Shown: positions 33,155 to 41,267 of the stretch, in pieces | Layout of the letters: the number at the start of each line of letters is the position of its first letter | Position numbering within the stretch: position 1 is the first letter of the stretch | NCBI GenBank assembly: GCA_934201705.1 | Contig: CAKPXF010000016.1 | Location: 1 to 54,242 of the forward strand | Direction of reading: 5' to 3' | Length of the DNA stretch: 54,242 nucleotides | Origin: an uncultured Bacilli bacterium | GTDB lineage: Bacteria; Bacillota_I; Bacilli_A; RFN20; CAG-631 | Made by a program: the position numbers and the translations under genes | Notes under the pieces: model-generated | What the model was told of the DNA's origin: nothing | Databases searched by the model: none | The model's input: the letters and a program-made list of their open reading frames with translations, nothing else

Positions 33155-34911
33155 CATATAAAACTAATCCATCACCTTATTTAAAAAGTAAGCTATCGAC
33201 CTTTAAAATAATGATGATATTATTAATTAGCTTATTAGTTGTTTATGTATTTGCAATTATCTATTCCTTTAAAGTTGAAGGATTAGTAAATTCCTTTGTT
33301 TTAGAATATAATGCTAAGGTATTAGAATTTAATAAAGCAAACAAAGATGATATTTTAGCTAATTTAGTTAGTGCTAAGGAAGAATTAAGTACAATAAATT
33401 ATGGGCTACGTTCTATTTTAATGCTGTTAATATCATTATTTACTACCTGTGTATGTGATGTATTAACCTCTATATTAAGATATAATAAAAAAAGTAATAT
33501 AACATTATTAAATAAAATAAAGCATGACTTAATTTATAATTATAGTTATATTAGTGCAATTATTTTTGTTTTAACATTACCGGTTTATACTAGTTATTAT
33601 GCTTTAATTATTGGTAGTGTTTTTATTGTAAGCATAAAAAATATGTTTGGAGGCTTTGGAAAAAACATTTTTAATCCTGCTTTAACAGGACGAGTAATGC
33701 TAGCTTTATTTTTTGCTCAATCATTAAAAATGCCTGATGTTTTAGCTTTATCAAGAGTTGGAATTGATAGTGTAAGTGGAGCCACATTAACAACAGCCTA
33801 TAATAATAATTTATCTTGGCTTAAAACATCATTAACATATGGTTATAAAACATATTATAATCAAATATTTGTTGATTTTAGCTTTAAGGACATTTTACTT
33901 GGTAATTATCTTGGAGCAATGGGAGAAACATTTACTTTGTTATTGTTTATAATAGGAATTGTTTTAATTGTTTTGAAGGTTATTAACTGGAGAACGCCGG
34001 TATTTTATTTGTTAACTATTGCTTTAACTTCACTTTCAATAGCCTTAATTTGTAATTTTGATTCACCATTTTCTTATGTATTTTATCATTTAGCCTTAGG
34101 TGGTGTTATGTTTGGTGCTGTTTTCATGTTAACAGATCCTGTTACTGGACCAACATCTGCATATGGTAAAATATTAGCTGCTATATTTGCTGGCTTTATA
34201 ACTGTTTTGATTAGAATAAAAGGAGCTTATCCTGAAGGTGTTGCTTTTTCAATTTTATTAGCTAATTTTATTTCACCAGCTATAGATCATTTTATAAATA
34301 AGAAAAACAATTCATGTATTGTGAAAAAATCATGCATTATGGCATCATTATTATTAATTAGTGTTTTAATTAACACTTCAATTGCTTTTAATATTAATGG
34401 TCAAGAAGTTTATAGTATAAATGGCATTGATAAGCCAGTATATGAATTATTAAATGATACTTTAACCTTAAATGATTCACAGTATTATAAAAAAATAGAT
34501 TATCAAAGCAAAACCGATAAGCTAGTAAATTATAAGGTGTCAGATACGACAACTCTAAATAAAGCCTATGAAATAGTAAATTCAAAAAATGAAAAAATTG
34601 CTATTGCTTATATTATTAGCTATCCTACATCTATTAATATAAAAGGAAATGATAAAGAATTAACATCAACATTAATGATTGCTATTAATAATGATGGCTC
34701 AATATATGGAATTGGTAGATTTAGCTTAGTTAATATTGGAAATTATAAAACTAGTGAACTAGATGATTATTTAAAAAATAGTTTTACTAATAAAAATATT
34801 GATAACTATAATGATGTTGATAATATTACAAGTGCAACATATTCATCTAAATATATAAAAGAGTTAATTTCTTATGCTTATGAGGAATTTAACATGAAGG
34901 GTGGTAATTAA
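33151..34911 (+). CDS. rnfD: Rnf complex subunit D with an extra C-terminal domain
   Basis: 586 residues; RnfD is usually 300-350. The membrane part (about 1-412) has GGFGKNIFNPALTGRVML, the flavinylation motif SVSGATLTT (Thr that carries FMN) and MLTDPVTGPTSAYG. An insert follows the first helix (about 45-80). From about 413 an extracellular domain of some 170 residues resembles an FMN-bind (RnfG) domain: NNDGSIYGIGRFS, then DNITSATYSSKYI, where RnfG has a GAT motif with the flavinylated Thr; the Gly is Ser here. It lies in the operon between rnfC and rnfG (3-base gap). The domain assignment is an inference. Confidence 0.85.
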   Translation: MTYKTNPSPYLKSKLSTFKIMMILLISLLVVYVFAIIYSFKVEGLVNSFVLEYNAKVLEFNKANKDDILANLVSAKEELSTINYGLRSILMLLISLFTTCVCDVLTSILRYNKKSNITLLNKIKHDLIYNYSYISAIIFVLTLPVYTSYYALIIGSVFIVSIKNMFGGFGKNIFNPALTGRVMLALFFAQSLKMPDVLALSRVGIDSVSGATLTTAYNNNLSWLKTSLTYGYKTYYNQIFVDFSFKDILLGNYLGAMGETFTLLLFIIGIVLIVLKVINWRTPVFYLLTIALTSLSIALICNFDSPFSYVFYHLALGGVMFGAVFMLTDPVTGPTSAYGKILAAIFAGFITVLIRIKGAYPEGVAFSILLANFISPAIDHFINKKNNSCIVKKSCIMASLLLISVLINTSIAFNINGQEVYSINGIDKPVYELLNDTLTLNDSQYYKKIDYQSKTDKLVNYKVSDTTTLNKAYEIVNSKNEKIAIAYIISYPTSINIKGNDKELTSTLMIAINNDGSIYGIGRFSLVNIGNYKTSELDDYLKNSFTNKNIDNYNDVDNITSATYSSKYIKELISYAYEEFNMKGGN

Positions 34912-34914
34912 TAT

Positions 34915-35475
34915 ATGAATAAATTAGTTAAGCTACCATTATTTTTAGGAATTACTGGTGCTAGCTGTGCTTTATTACTTACTGGTGTTTATTATCTAAC
35001 TAATCCTATTATTACTAATAATCAGCTAACTAAGGAAAATAAAGCCTATATTGATTTATTTAATGATTATGATTCATCATTTAATATTGTAGGAAATGAT
35101 TTAAAGGATGAAGATATAAGTGAAAGCTTATATAATAATGGCGTTAGGACAATTAAAGTAATCAATAAGGTTAAGGGAAAGGCTTACAAATGTGAAGGTA
35201 GTGGGAGAAATGGAACAATTAGCTTTATTGTAGCCTTTGCAAATAATAAGGTAATAGGCTATAGCAATATTACTAATAGTGAGGATGCAGGATATGGTAA
35301 AGAATTAATTGAAAATAAAATACCTTCATTATTTAATAAAGGTATTGATGCAAGTAAAGAAGTATTAACTAAGTTAGATTATACAGGAGCTACAATTACA
35401 GGAAATGCTATAAGTAAGGTAATTGAAGTATGTAGGATTGATTATCTTAATTATTTAAAGGAGCTAAACTCATGA
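34915..35475 (+). CDS. rnfG: Rnf complex subunit G
   Basis: 186 residues. One N-terminal helix (about 9-30) and an FMN-bind domain with the flavinylation motif YTGATITGNAI (Thr about 161-163). FMN is attached by ApbE, encoded downstream at 38136. It carries electrons inside the membrane complex. The stop overlaps rnfE by 4 bases. Confidence 0.9.
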   Translation: MNKLVKLPLFLGITGASCALLLTGVYYLTNPIITNNQLTKENKAYIDLFNDYDSSFNIVGNDLKDEDISESLYNNGVRTIKVINKVKGKAYKCEGSGRNGTISFIVAFANNKVIGYSNITNSEDAGYGKELIENKIPSLFNKGIDASKEVLTKLDYTGATITGNAISKVIEVCRIDYLNYLKELNS

Positions 35476-36116
35476 ATAAAAAAAGTATTATAAAAAATGG
35501 AATAATTAATGAAAATCCAACATTTGTTTTGTTTTTAGGAATGTGCCCTGTACTTGCAACCTCATCATCAATTTATTCAGCTATTGGCATGTCTTTATGC
35601 GTTTTTTTAGTATTATTATTATCAAATATAACAATATCTTTAATAAGTAAAATAACACCTGATGAAATAAGAATACCAGTATATATTATAATAATTGCAA
35701 CAATTGTAACTATGATTTCTATGCTTGTAGAAGCCTTTGCTCCAGGAATTTATAGTACTTTAGGAGCTTATTTACAATTAATTGTTGTTAATTGTATTAT
35801 TTTAGGAAGAGCCGAATCATTTGCTAGTAAAAATAATGTTATAGATTCTATTAAGGATGCTATTGGTATTTCATTAGGCTTTTTACTTGCTATGTTTTGT
35901 GTTTCCTTTATAAGAGAGGTAGTAGGGACTGGAAGTATAGCTATTAAGGATTTATCTGGTAGTTTAATTACTAGTATAACATTAATTCCTTCCTCATTTG
36001 CGATTCCTTTATTTGTTTCACCACTTGGAGCATTTTTAACAATTGGTATATGTGTTGCTATCTTTACTTATATAAAAAGCAAGAGAATGAATGCTAAAAA
36101 GGAGGTAATTAAATAA
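35472..36116 (+). CDS. rnfE: Rnf complex subunit E
   Basis: 214 residues, six helices, RnfA/E family. LGMCPVLATSSS (about 22-33) has the conserved Cys that binds the membrane-embedded [2Fe-2S] cluster with RnfA, and VVNCIILGRAE (about 106-116) has the second Cys. It is part of the ion channel and electron bridge. The stop overlaps rnfA by 1 base. Confidence 0.94.
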   Translation: MNKKSIIKNGIINENPTFVLFLGMCPVLATSSSIYSAIGMSLCVFLVLLLSNITISLISKITPDEIRIPVYIIIIATIVTMISMLVEAFAPGIYSTLGAYLQLIVVNCIILGRAESFASKNNVIDSIKDAIGISLGFLLAMFCVSFIREVVGTGSIAIKDLSGSLITSITLIPSSFAIPLFVSPLGAFLTIGICVAIFTYIKSKRMNAKKEVIK

Positions 36117-36715
36117 TGAATGTTATTTCAATTATTATAGCTTGTATGCTAACATCTAATATTATATTATCATCATTTTTAGGCGTTTGTCCTTTTTTAG
36201 GATTATCAAAAAATCCTAAAAATGCCTTTGGAATGGGCATTGCTTTAACATTTGTTGTGACTATGTCAGCAATTATTTGCTATGCTATTGAAAGATTTAT
36301 TTTACAGCCATTAGAACTTGATTATTTGCAGTTAATAGTTTTTATTTTAATAATTGCTTCATTTGTACAATTTGTTGAATTCTTTATTAAAAAGTATTTT
36401 AAAAGCTTATATAATGCTTTAGGTATTTATTTACCTTTAATTACAACGAATTGTGTTGTTTTATTTGTTGCACAAAAGGTTTGTGGCTATGTTATTTTAA
36501 GTAGTGGGGAGGCTTTATATAATTATACATTTTTAGAAACGATTTTATATGCTTTATTTACATCACTTGGCTATATGCTAGTAATTACTTTGTTTTCATT
36601 TATAAGAGTACGGCTTGAAAATAGTAATGTTCCAGCACCTTTTAAAGGAAATGCTATTGCTTTAATTACAACAGCCTTAATGGCTATGGCTTTTTATGCC
36701 TTTGCAGGATTATAA
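36116..36715 (+). CDS. rnfA: Rnf complex subunit A
   Basis: 199 residues, six helices, paralogue of RnfE. LGVCPFLGLSKN (about 23-34) and LITTNCVVLFVA (about 110-121) carry the two conserved Cys. It forms the heterodimer with RnfE. A 50-residue Cys-rich gene follows after 2 bases and before rnfB, where most operons have rnfB directly. Confidence 0.95.
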   Translation: MNVISIIIACMLTSNIILSSFLGVCPFLGLSKNPKNAFGMGIALTFVVTMSAIICYAIERFILQPLELDYLQLIVFILIIASFVQFVEFFIKKYFKSLYNALGIYLPLITTNCVVLFVAQKVCGYVILSSGEALYNYTFLETILYALFTSLGYMLVITLFSFIRVRLENSNVPAPFKGNAIALITTALMAMAFYAFAGL

Positions 36716-36717
36716 TT

Positions 36718-36870
36718 ATGAAAGTATTAATAACAATAATTATTTTACTTGCTTGTATTTTCTTATTTATTTTTTCTTATATTTTAAACTTAAGGTGTAA
36801 ATGTAATAGTAAAAATAAGGTATGTGATGATTGTATGCTAAGCTGTAATAAAAAGGAGGATAATAAATGA
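36718..36870 (+). CDS. 50-residue Cys-rich membrane miniprotein in the Rnf operon
   Basis: ATG 36718, TGA 36868-36870, overlapping the rnfB ATG (ATGA). One N-terminal helix (about 3-23), then a short basic tail with CKC (27, 29), CDDC (36, 39) and C43. Five Cys in 17 residues suggest a metal or Fe-S site on the inner side of the membrane. It lies between rnfA and a truncated rnfB. Too short for default gene calling; tight spacing on both sides (2 bases and ATGA) argues it is real. No known family. Confidence 0.75.
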   Translation: MKVLITIIILLACIFLFIFSYILNLRCKCNSKNKVCDDCMLSCNKKEDNK

Positions 36871-37181
36871 AAATAATAATAGCTGTAGTGATTGTTTTAT
36901 TAATTAGTGGAATATTAGGCTTATTACTTGGCATTGCTAATAAATATTTAGCTGTTAAGGAGGATAAACGCTTTAAGGTTGTTCGTGAATTATTACCAGG
37001 AATTAATTGTGGGGGATGTGGCTATTCTGGTTGTGATGCGATGGCTAAATCATTAATTAATGAATCAAATAAAAATATTTCCTTATGTCGACCACTAAAG
37101 AAGGAAAACAAGGAAAAAATCATTCAATATTTAAAGGAAACCGTTGATGAAAATGGTAAAAATATTGAAGGATTAAAGTAG
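36867..37181 (+). CDS. rnfB: Rnf complex subunit B, lacking ferredoxin domains
   Basis: 104 residues; RnfB is usually 190 or more. One membrane helix (about 4-24) and the [4Fe-4S] four-Cys domain LPGINCGGCGYSGCDAMA with C48, C51, C56 and C74. It stops about 30 residues after that; the 2x[4Fe-4S] ferredoxin domain that accepts electrons from ferredoxin is absent. The next gene starts 3 bases later, so this is not a frameshifted longer gene. SD AAAAGGAGG. It is either functional with a partner supplying the missing clusters, or a degenerate subunit. Confidence 0.85.
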   Translation: MKIIIAVVIVLLISGILGLLLGIANKYLAVKEDKRFKVVRELLPGINCGGCGYSGCDAMAKSLINESNKNISLCRPLKKENKEKIIQYLKETVDENGKNIEGLK

Positions 37182-37184
37182 TAT

Positions 37185-37601
37185 ATGAAAACCAACTTTT
37201 CTTTAAAAATTAAAAAAATTGATATATTAATAATTACTATCTGTTTAATTATTAGTATATTTTTAGTTTTATTTATTACTAATAAAAAAGCAAACAAAAG
37301 GACCTTAAATATCTATGTTGATAATACCTTATTAGCTGATAAGCTAATTGATATTGATAGCCTTGAAAGTGAAATATCAATTACTTTATTAAAAAAGGAT
37401 TATAATAAATTAAATGATGATGTAATTATTAAGGCTAATAAAGAAAAAGGTATTTGTATTGATAAGGTAGTATGTAATGATTATACATGTAAAAAAATGG
37501 GCTGGGTTAATGCTAATAATGTTCCGATTATTTGTGTTATTAATAAGCTAATTGTTATAATTAAAGATAATAATAATTCAAGTGATATTATTATTAAGTA
37601 G
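37185..37601 (+). CDS. NusG domain II-like membrane protein
   Basis: 138 residues: one N-terminal helix (about 12-31), then a small beta domain with CNDYTCKKMGWVN (about 98-110) and VPIICVINKLIV, the Cys-containing pattern of the NusG_II family often found with Gx transporter and Rnf/ApbE genes in Bacillota. Extracellular, function unknown. It is 3 bases after rnfB. Confidence 0.8.
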   Translation: MKTNFSLKIKKIDILIITICLIISIFLVLFITNKKANKRTLNIYVDNTLLADKLIDIDSLESEISITLLKKDYNKLNDDVIIKANKEKGICIDKVVCNDYTCKKMGWVNANNVPIICVINKLIVIIKDNNNSSDIIIK

Positions 37602-37614
37602 GTGATAAGTCAAT

Positions 37615-38139
37615 ATGAAGGAAAACATAATTTATAAAATTGTTAGATTATCTTTGTTTTTAGCAATTAGTATTATACTAAGTATCGTTGAATCAATAGT
37701 TTCTTATTCTTTACCTGTTTTTGGTATTAGGCTAGGAATTGCTAATATAATGACTTTATTAGTACTTTATTATTATTCAATAAAGGAGTACCTTTTTATT
37801 GGCTTTAGCAGGGTTTTATTAGTAGCTATTCTTTATAGTGGCTTTAATGTTTCCTTTTATTTATCTTTAACTGGTTGGTTTTTCTCTTCACTTATTAGTA
37901 TTTTATTATATAAAACCTTAAAGCCATCAATATATGGCTTATCAGTTACTTCCTCTATTACTCATTTAACTTTTCAGGTATTATTAGTATTTTTAATTTA
38001 TGAGGTAAAGGAAATAATATATTATTTACCATTTTTATTAATAAGTGGAATAATATCTGGAAGTATTATAGCCTTTATTAGTAAGTATATTATTTTATTA
38101 TTAAATAAAATATATAAGGTAAAAGAGGTAGTTATATGA
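37615..38139 (+). CDS. Gx transporter family membrane protein
   Basis: 174 residues, five or six helices. FGIRLGIANIMTLLVLYYY (about 37-55) and the SLTGWFFSSLISILLY region fit the family once called heptaprenyl diphosphate synthase component I (COG4769), an ECF-S-like membrane fold. It commonly lies beside NusG_II and FMN-bind or ApbE genes, so a link to flavin or redox systems is inferred. It is 13 bases after the NusG_II gene; its stop overlaps apbE (ATGA). Confidence 0.82.
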   Translation: MKENIIYKIVRLSLFLAISIILSIVESIVSYSLPVFGIRLGIANIMTLLVLYYYSIKEYLFIGFSRVLLVAILYSGFNVSFYLSLTGWFFSSLISILLYKTLKPSIYGLSVTSSITHLTFQVLLVFLIYEVKEIIYYLPFLLISGIISGSIIAFISKYIILLLNKIYKVKEVVI

Positions 38140-39293
38140 AACTAAAAAGATTGTTTTTATTGAATTTATTATTTTTAATAACTAGCTGTACATTAACTTT
38201 AAAGACTCCAGTTAGTCATGTAGTAAGTGGATTCTTTATTAATGATGAATATATTTTGCCTTTAAATACTACTATTACCTTAAAAATGTATGATAAAAAG
38301 CAAATAAATGAAGTAAAGGATAATTTTGATAATATAGTTAATAGCTTAAATAAGGATGTTGATAGATATCATGATTATCCAAACTATAATAATTTAAAAA
38401 GTATTAATGATTCCTGTGGAAGTAATAAAAAAATAGTAGTTTCTAAAGAACTAATTGAAGTATTAAAGGAAGGAATAAAATTAACGAAACAAACTAATGG
38501 ATACTTTAATATTTTTATGGGAAATATTATTGATTATTATAAAACCTTTTTAAATAGTGAAAATGCTATTGTTGATGATAATAAAATAAATGAGCTTATA
38601 AAAAATATCCCAAGCTATGAAATAATTGATGATATTTTAATAATTGATGAAGCTACAAGTAGCGTTACATTAAATAAATATAATGGTAATAATGTTATTA
38701 TTTCCTTAGGAGCGATTGCTAAAGGGTTTGTCATTCAAAAAAGTATTGATTATTTAAAGGAATATAACTATTCTTTAATGGTTGATGCTGGCTCATCAAT
38801 AATTGCAACATTAAAGCAAAATCCTTCAAATGAAAATAAAAAGTGGAATGTGGGTATTTTAGCGCCTTTATTTAATGAAAGTGAATTATTATGCAAGTTT
38901 TCTTATTTTAATGATGGCTATATTTCAACATCATCATATTCTAATCAGTATTATTTTTATAATGATAAATTATACCATCATATAATTAATCCGAAAACTG
39001 GCTATTCTAATAATAAAATAAGTAGTATAACATTATTTTCAAAAGATGCCTCATTAAGCATTTTAGATGCTTTATCTACAGGCTTATATAATATGGATGA
39101 GAAAGAAATTATAAGTACAATTATGACGTTTAATAAACTATATAATACTAACATAGAGTTTTTACTTGTAAAACCGCATATTAATGGTGCTATAATAGAA
39201 TATAGGGAATTTGATGTCATAATAAGTAAAGAATTCAATAACTTAATAGTTAATGAATTTAATGATAAAATTAAAAGTGTGAAAATTATTTAA
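38136..39293 (+). CDS. apbE: FAD:protein FMN transferase, lipoprotein
   Basis: 385 residues with signal peptide and lipobox LITSC (Cys about 16). ApbE core: VISLGAIAKGFVIQKS (about 190-205), VDAGSSI, HHIINPKTGYSN (about 282-293) and the Mg/catalytic ASLSILDALSTGLY (Asp and Thr region about 305-318). It attaches FMN from FAD to Thr in RnfG and RnfD, both present upstream, so the operon makes and loads its own flavoproteins. It ends 15 bases before the next lipoprotein. Confidence 0.93.
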   Translation: MKLKRLFLLNLLFLITSCTLTLKTPVSHVVSGFFINDEYILPLNTTITLKMYDKKQINEVKDNFDNIVNSLNKDVDRYHDYPNYNNLKSINDSCGSNKKIVVSKELIEVLKEGIKLTKQTNGYFNIFMGNIIDYYKTFLNSENAIVDDNKINELIKNIPSYEIIDDILIIDEATSSVTLNKYNGNNVIISLGAIAKGFVIQKSIDYLKEYNYSLMVDAGSSIIATLKQNPSNENKKWNVGILAPLFNESELLCKFSYFNDGYISTSSYSNQYYFYNDKLYHHIINPKTGYSNNKISSITLFSKDASLSILDALSTGLYNMDEKEIISTIMTFNKLYNTNIEFLLVKPHINGAIIEYREFDVIISKEFNNLIVNEFNDKIKSVKII

Positions 39294-39308
39294 TGGAGGT
39301 TTAATTTT

Positions 39309-40115
39309 ATGAAGTCGTTTTTAAAATTTAGTCTTTTATCTTTATTTGTGTTATCATCTTGTAATAGCACAAATTTAAGCAGTAGCGATAACTTTAATGA
39401 TTTATCATTTATAAATCTATTAGTGGAAAGTGATATTACTACCATAATTACTAATTTAAATGAAAACTTAAATAAAATTAATGATGACGATTTACCATTA
39501 TATGCTAAGGTTGAAGAAAATTTTCTTTCCTTATGCTTAGATATTCCACTTTCATATGCTGATGATGGTAATGTTATTAACTATATGGCTTTTAATGTTA
39601 ATAGAATTAATTATACGAATTCTACAAAAACTGATAATGAAAAGAAAATAACTAAAGAATTATTAGCAAACAATAATTTTAGAAGAGCACTTCATTATGG
39701 AATTGATAAAAATAAATTAGTTTTAAATAATTCTATTAATAACTTTACATATGCTTTAAAGGATTATGTTACTAGCGAATTTTCTTATAATAAGGATAAA
39801 GCAAATGAATTATTATTAAAGGCAAAAGAGGAAGTCAATTTTACTAAAGAAATTATTCATTTAGATGTTGTATGCCTTAAGAGTAATGAAGGCTTTGTAA
39901 ATGCTTTTAAGGAAAATATTGAAAATACCTTTGATAAAAAGATAATTATTGATACTCATTTATTATCAAATGTTAAATATTTTAAAGCAACAGAAGAACA
40001 ATTTGATTATGATATTAATTTAAATGTTACTTGGATGAAGGATAATGATAGCATTGATGCTTTTATAGCACCTTTAATGAATGAATTATTAAAATATAAT
40101 GGAATAGGTAATTAA
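39309..40115 (+). CDS. Short OppA-like lipoprotein, probably degenerate
   Basis: 268 residues with lipobox LSSC (Cys about 18). The middle has FRRALHYGIDKNKLV (about 125-139), the hallmark of solute-binding family 5 (OppA), and later KANELLLKAKEE, the second family mark. OppA proteins are 500-600 residues; most of the N-terminal lobe and part of lobe 2 are missing. The reading frame is intact, so it may be a reduced protein with a new job or an eroding gene. No opp permease genes are near. Confidence 0.65.
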   Translation: MKSFLKFSLLSLFVLSSCNSTNLSSSDNFNDLSFINLLVESDITTIITNLNENLNKINDDDLPLYAKVEENFLSLCLDIPLSYADDGNVINYMAFNVNRINYTNSTKTDNEKKITKELLANNNFRRALHYGIDKNKLVLNNSINNFTYALKDYVTSEFSYNKDKANELLLKAKEEVNFTKEIIHLDVVCLKSNEGFVNAFKENIENTFDKKIIIDTHLLSNVKYFKATEEQFDYDINLNVTWMKDNDSIDAFIAPLMNELLKYNGIGN

Positions 40116-40117
40116 AT

Positions 40118-41098
40118 ATGGAAATAAGAAAAGTAAAATATGAAGAATATGAAGAATTGATTACTTTAATGAATTTATCATTTAATATGCAAGGTGATGA
40201 TAAATTTGAGCATTTATTGCCAAAACTTTATTATAAGGATAATAAGGAAATGCAACATTACGCTATTTTTATGGATAATAAAATGGTTGCTAGCATTGGC
40301 TTATATAAAATGACTTTTATTAATAAAAAGAAAGTATTAAATGTTGGCTGTATTGGGGCAGTTTCAACTCATCCTGATTATCGTCAAAATGGCTATTTTA
40401 CTATTTTAATGAAAAAGGTAATATTTGAAGCTAAAAAATTAAAATATGATTTATTATTTTTAGGTGGTAATAGAACTAGATATTCACATTTTAATTTTGA
40501 AAATGCTGGAAGAAAGCTAATTTTAAATGTTAGTCAAAGAAGCTTAGCTAAAATAAAATCTAAACCATATAGTGTTTCATTATTAAATAAAGATAACAAG
40601 GATGATATTAATGAATGCTTAAAGCTATATAATAGACAAGCACAGCATGTTAATAGAACTATTACTAATTTTTATAATCATTTAGTTTCTTGGAATTGCA
40701 TTCCTTATGTTGTAAAGGTTGATAATAAAATAATTGGCTATTATTCATTAAAGGATGAAAATAACATTTATGAATTTGTTTATGACAAAGCTTTTAAAAA
40801 TGAAATGTATAAAGCCACATTAAATGATAAAAATGATGTTATTATCCAAACATCAATGAAAGAATATAATAATGACACATTAAACAAAGTTGATTGGTTT
40901 AATGTTGAGCATTGTGAAATGTATAATGTTTTAAATTTTAATAATGTTTGTAATTACTTAGGATTTGATGAAAGTAAAGCTAATGAATTTAATAAGCTAA
41001 GTAAAAAAGAAAAGATTAGAAAATTACTTGGTAATGCTGTTTATCCATCATTATATGCTAAGGATACGATGTTTATATTTACTTGTGATCAAGGCTAA
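40118..41098 (+). CDS. GNAT family acetyltransferase (two-domain)
   Basis: 326 residues. N-terminal GNAT domain with CIGAVSTHPDYRQNGYFTIL (about 77-96; the R/Q-x-x-G acetyl-CoA motif is RQNGYF). A second, degenerate GNAT-like half follows (about 160-326), the Eis-type layout. Substrate unknown. It is 2 bases after the OppA-like gene and ends in a terminator that closes the Rnf run. Confidence 0.8.
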   Translation: MEIRKVKYEEYEELITLMNLSFNMQGDDKFEHLLPKLYYKDNKEMQHYAIFMDNKMVASIGLYKMTFINKKKVLNVGCIGAVSTHPDYRQNGYFTILMKKVIFEAKKLKYDLLFLGGNRTRYSHFNFENAGRKLILNVSQRSLAKIKSKPYSVSLLNKDNKDDINECLKLYNRQAQHVNRTITNFYNHLVSWNCIPYVVKVDNKIIGYYSLKDENNIYEFVYDKAFKNEMYKATLNDKNDVIIQTSMKEYNNDTLNKVDWFNVEHCEMYNVLNFNNVCNYLGFDESKANEFNKLSKKEKIRKLLGNAVYPSLYAKDTMFIFTCDQG

Positions 41099-41126
41099 AA
41101 GGAACAATAAAATGTTTCTTTTTTTT
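41099..41126 (+). terminator. Terminator of the Rnf operon
   Basis: AAGGAACA (41099-41106) pairs with TGTTTCTT (41113-41120, one G-U), followed by T. Confidence 0.75.
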
Positions 41127-41128
41127 GC

Positions 41129-41218
41129 ACAAACAACCGAACAAAATCGGTACAAACAGCCGAACGAAATTGGCACAAACAACCGAACGAAATTGGTATA
41201 AACAACCGAAAAGTATTG
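41129..41218 (+). repeat. 23-bp tandem repeat, about 3.9 copies
   Basis: Units at 41129-41151, 41152-41174, 41175-41197 and a partial 41198-41218, consensus ACAAACAACCGAACGAAATTGG. Each full unit holds a CCGA..TCGG or CCGA..TTGG inverted core. The last unit overlaps the -35 of the DUF4143 ATPase promoter, so the array may be an operator. There are no unique spacers, so it is not a CRISPR array. Confidence 0.85.
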
Positions 41219-41244
41219 AAAAAAGCTAATTGATAAAGTATAAT
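41216..41244 (+). promoter_or_regulatory. Promoter of the DUF4143 ATPase gene
   Basis: TTGAAA (41216-41221), 17 bases, TATAAT (41239-41244). The start near 41251 makes ATG 41268 the likely start codon. Confidence 0.65.
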
Positions 41245-41267
41245 ATAACTGAAAGATGGTGCTTATA

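Noticed and set aside
37182..37184. Frameshift cutting the ferredoxin domain off rnfB
   Set aside because: Only 3 bases separate rnfB from the next true gene, which is NusG_II-like; no CXXCXXC ferredoxin motif is readable in any frame downstream.
41129..41218. CRISPR array
   Set aside because: Units are directly adjacent with no unique spacers and no cas genes nearby.
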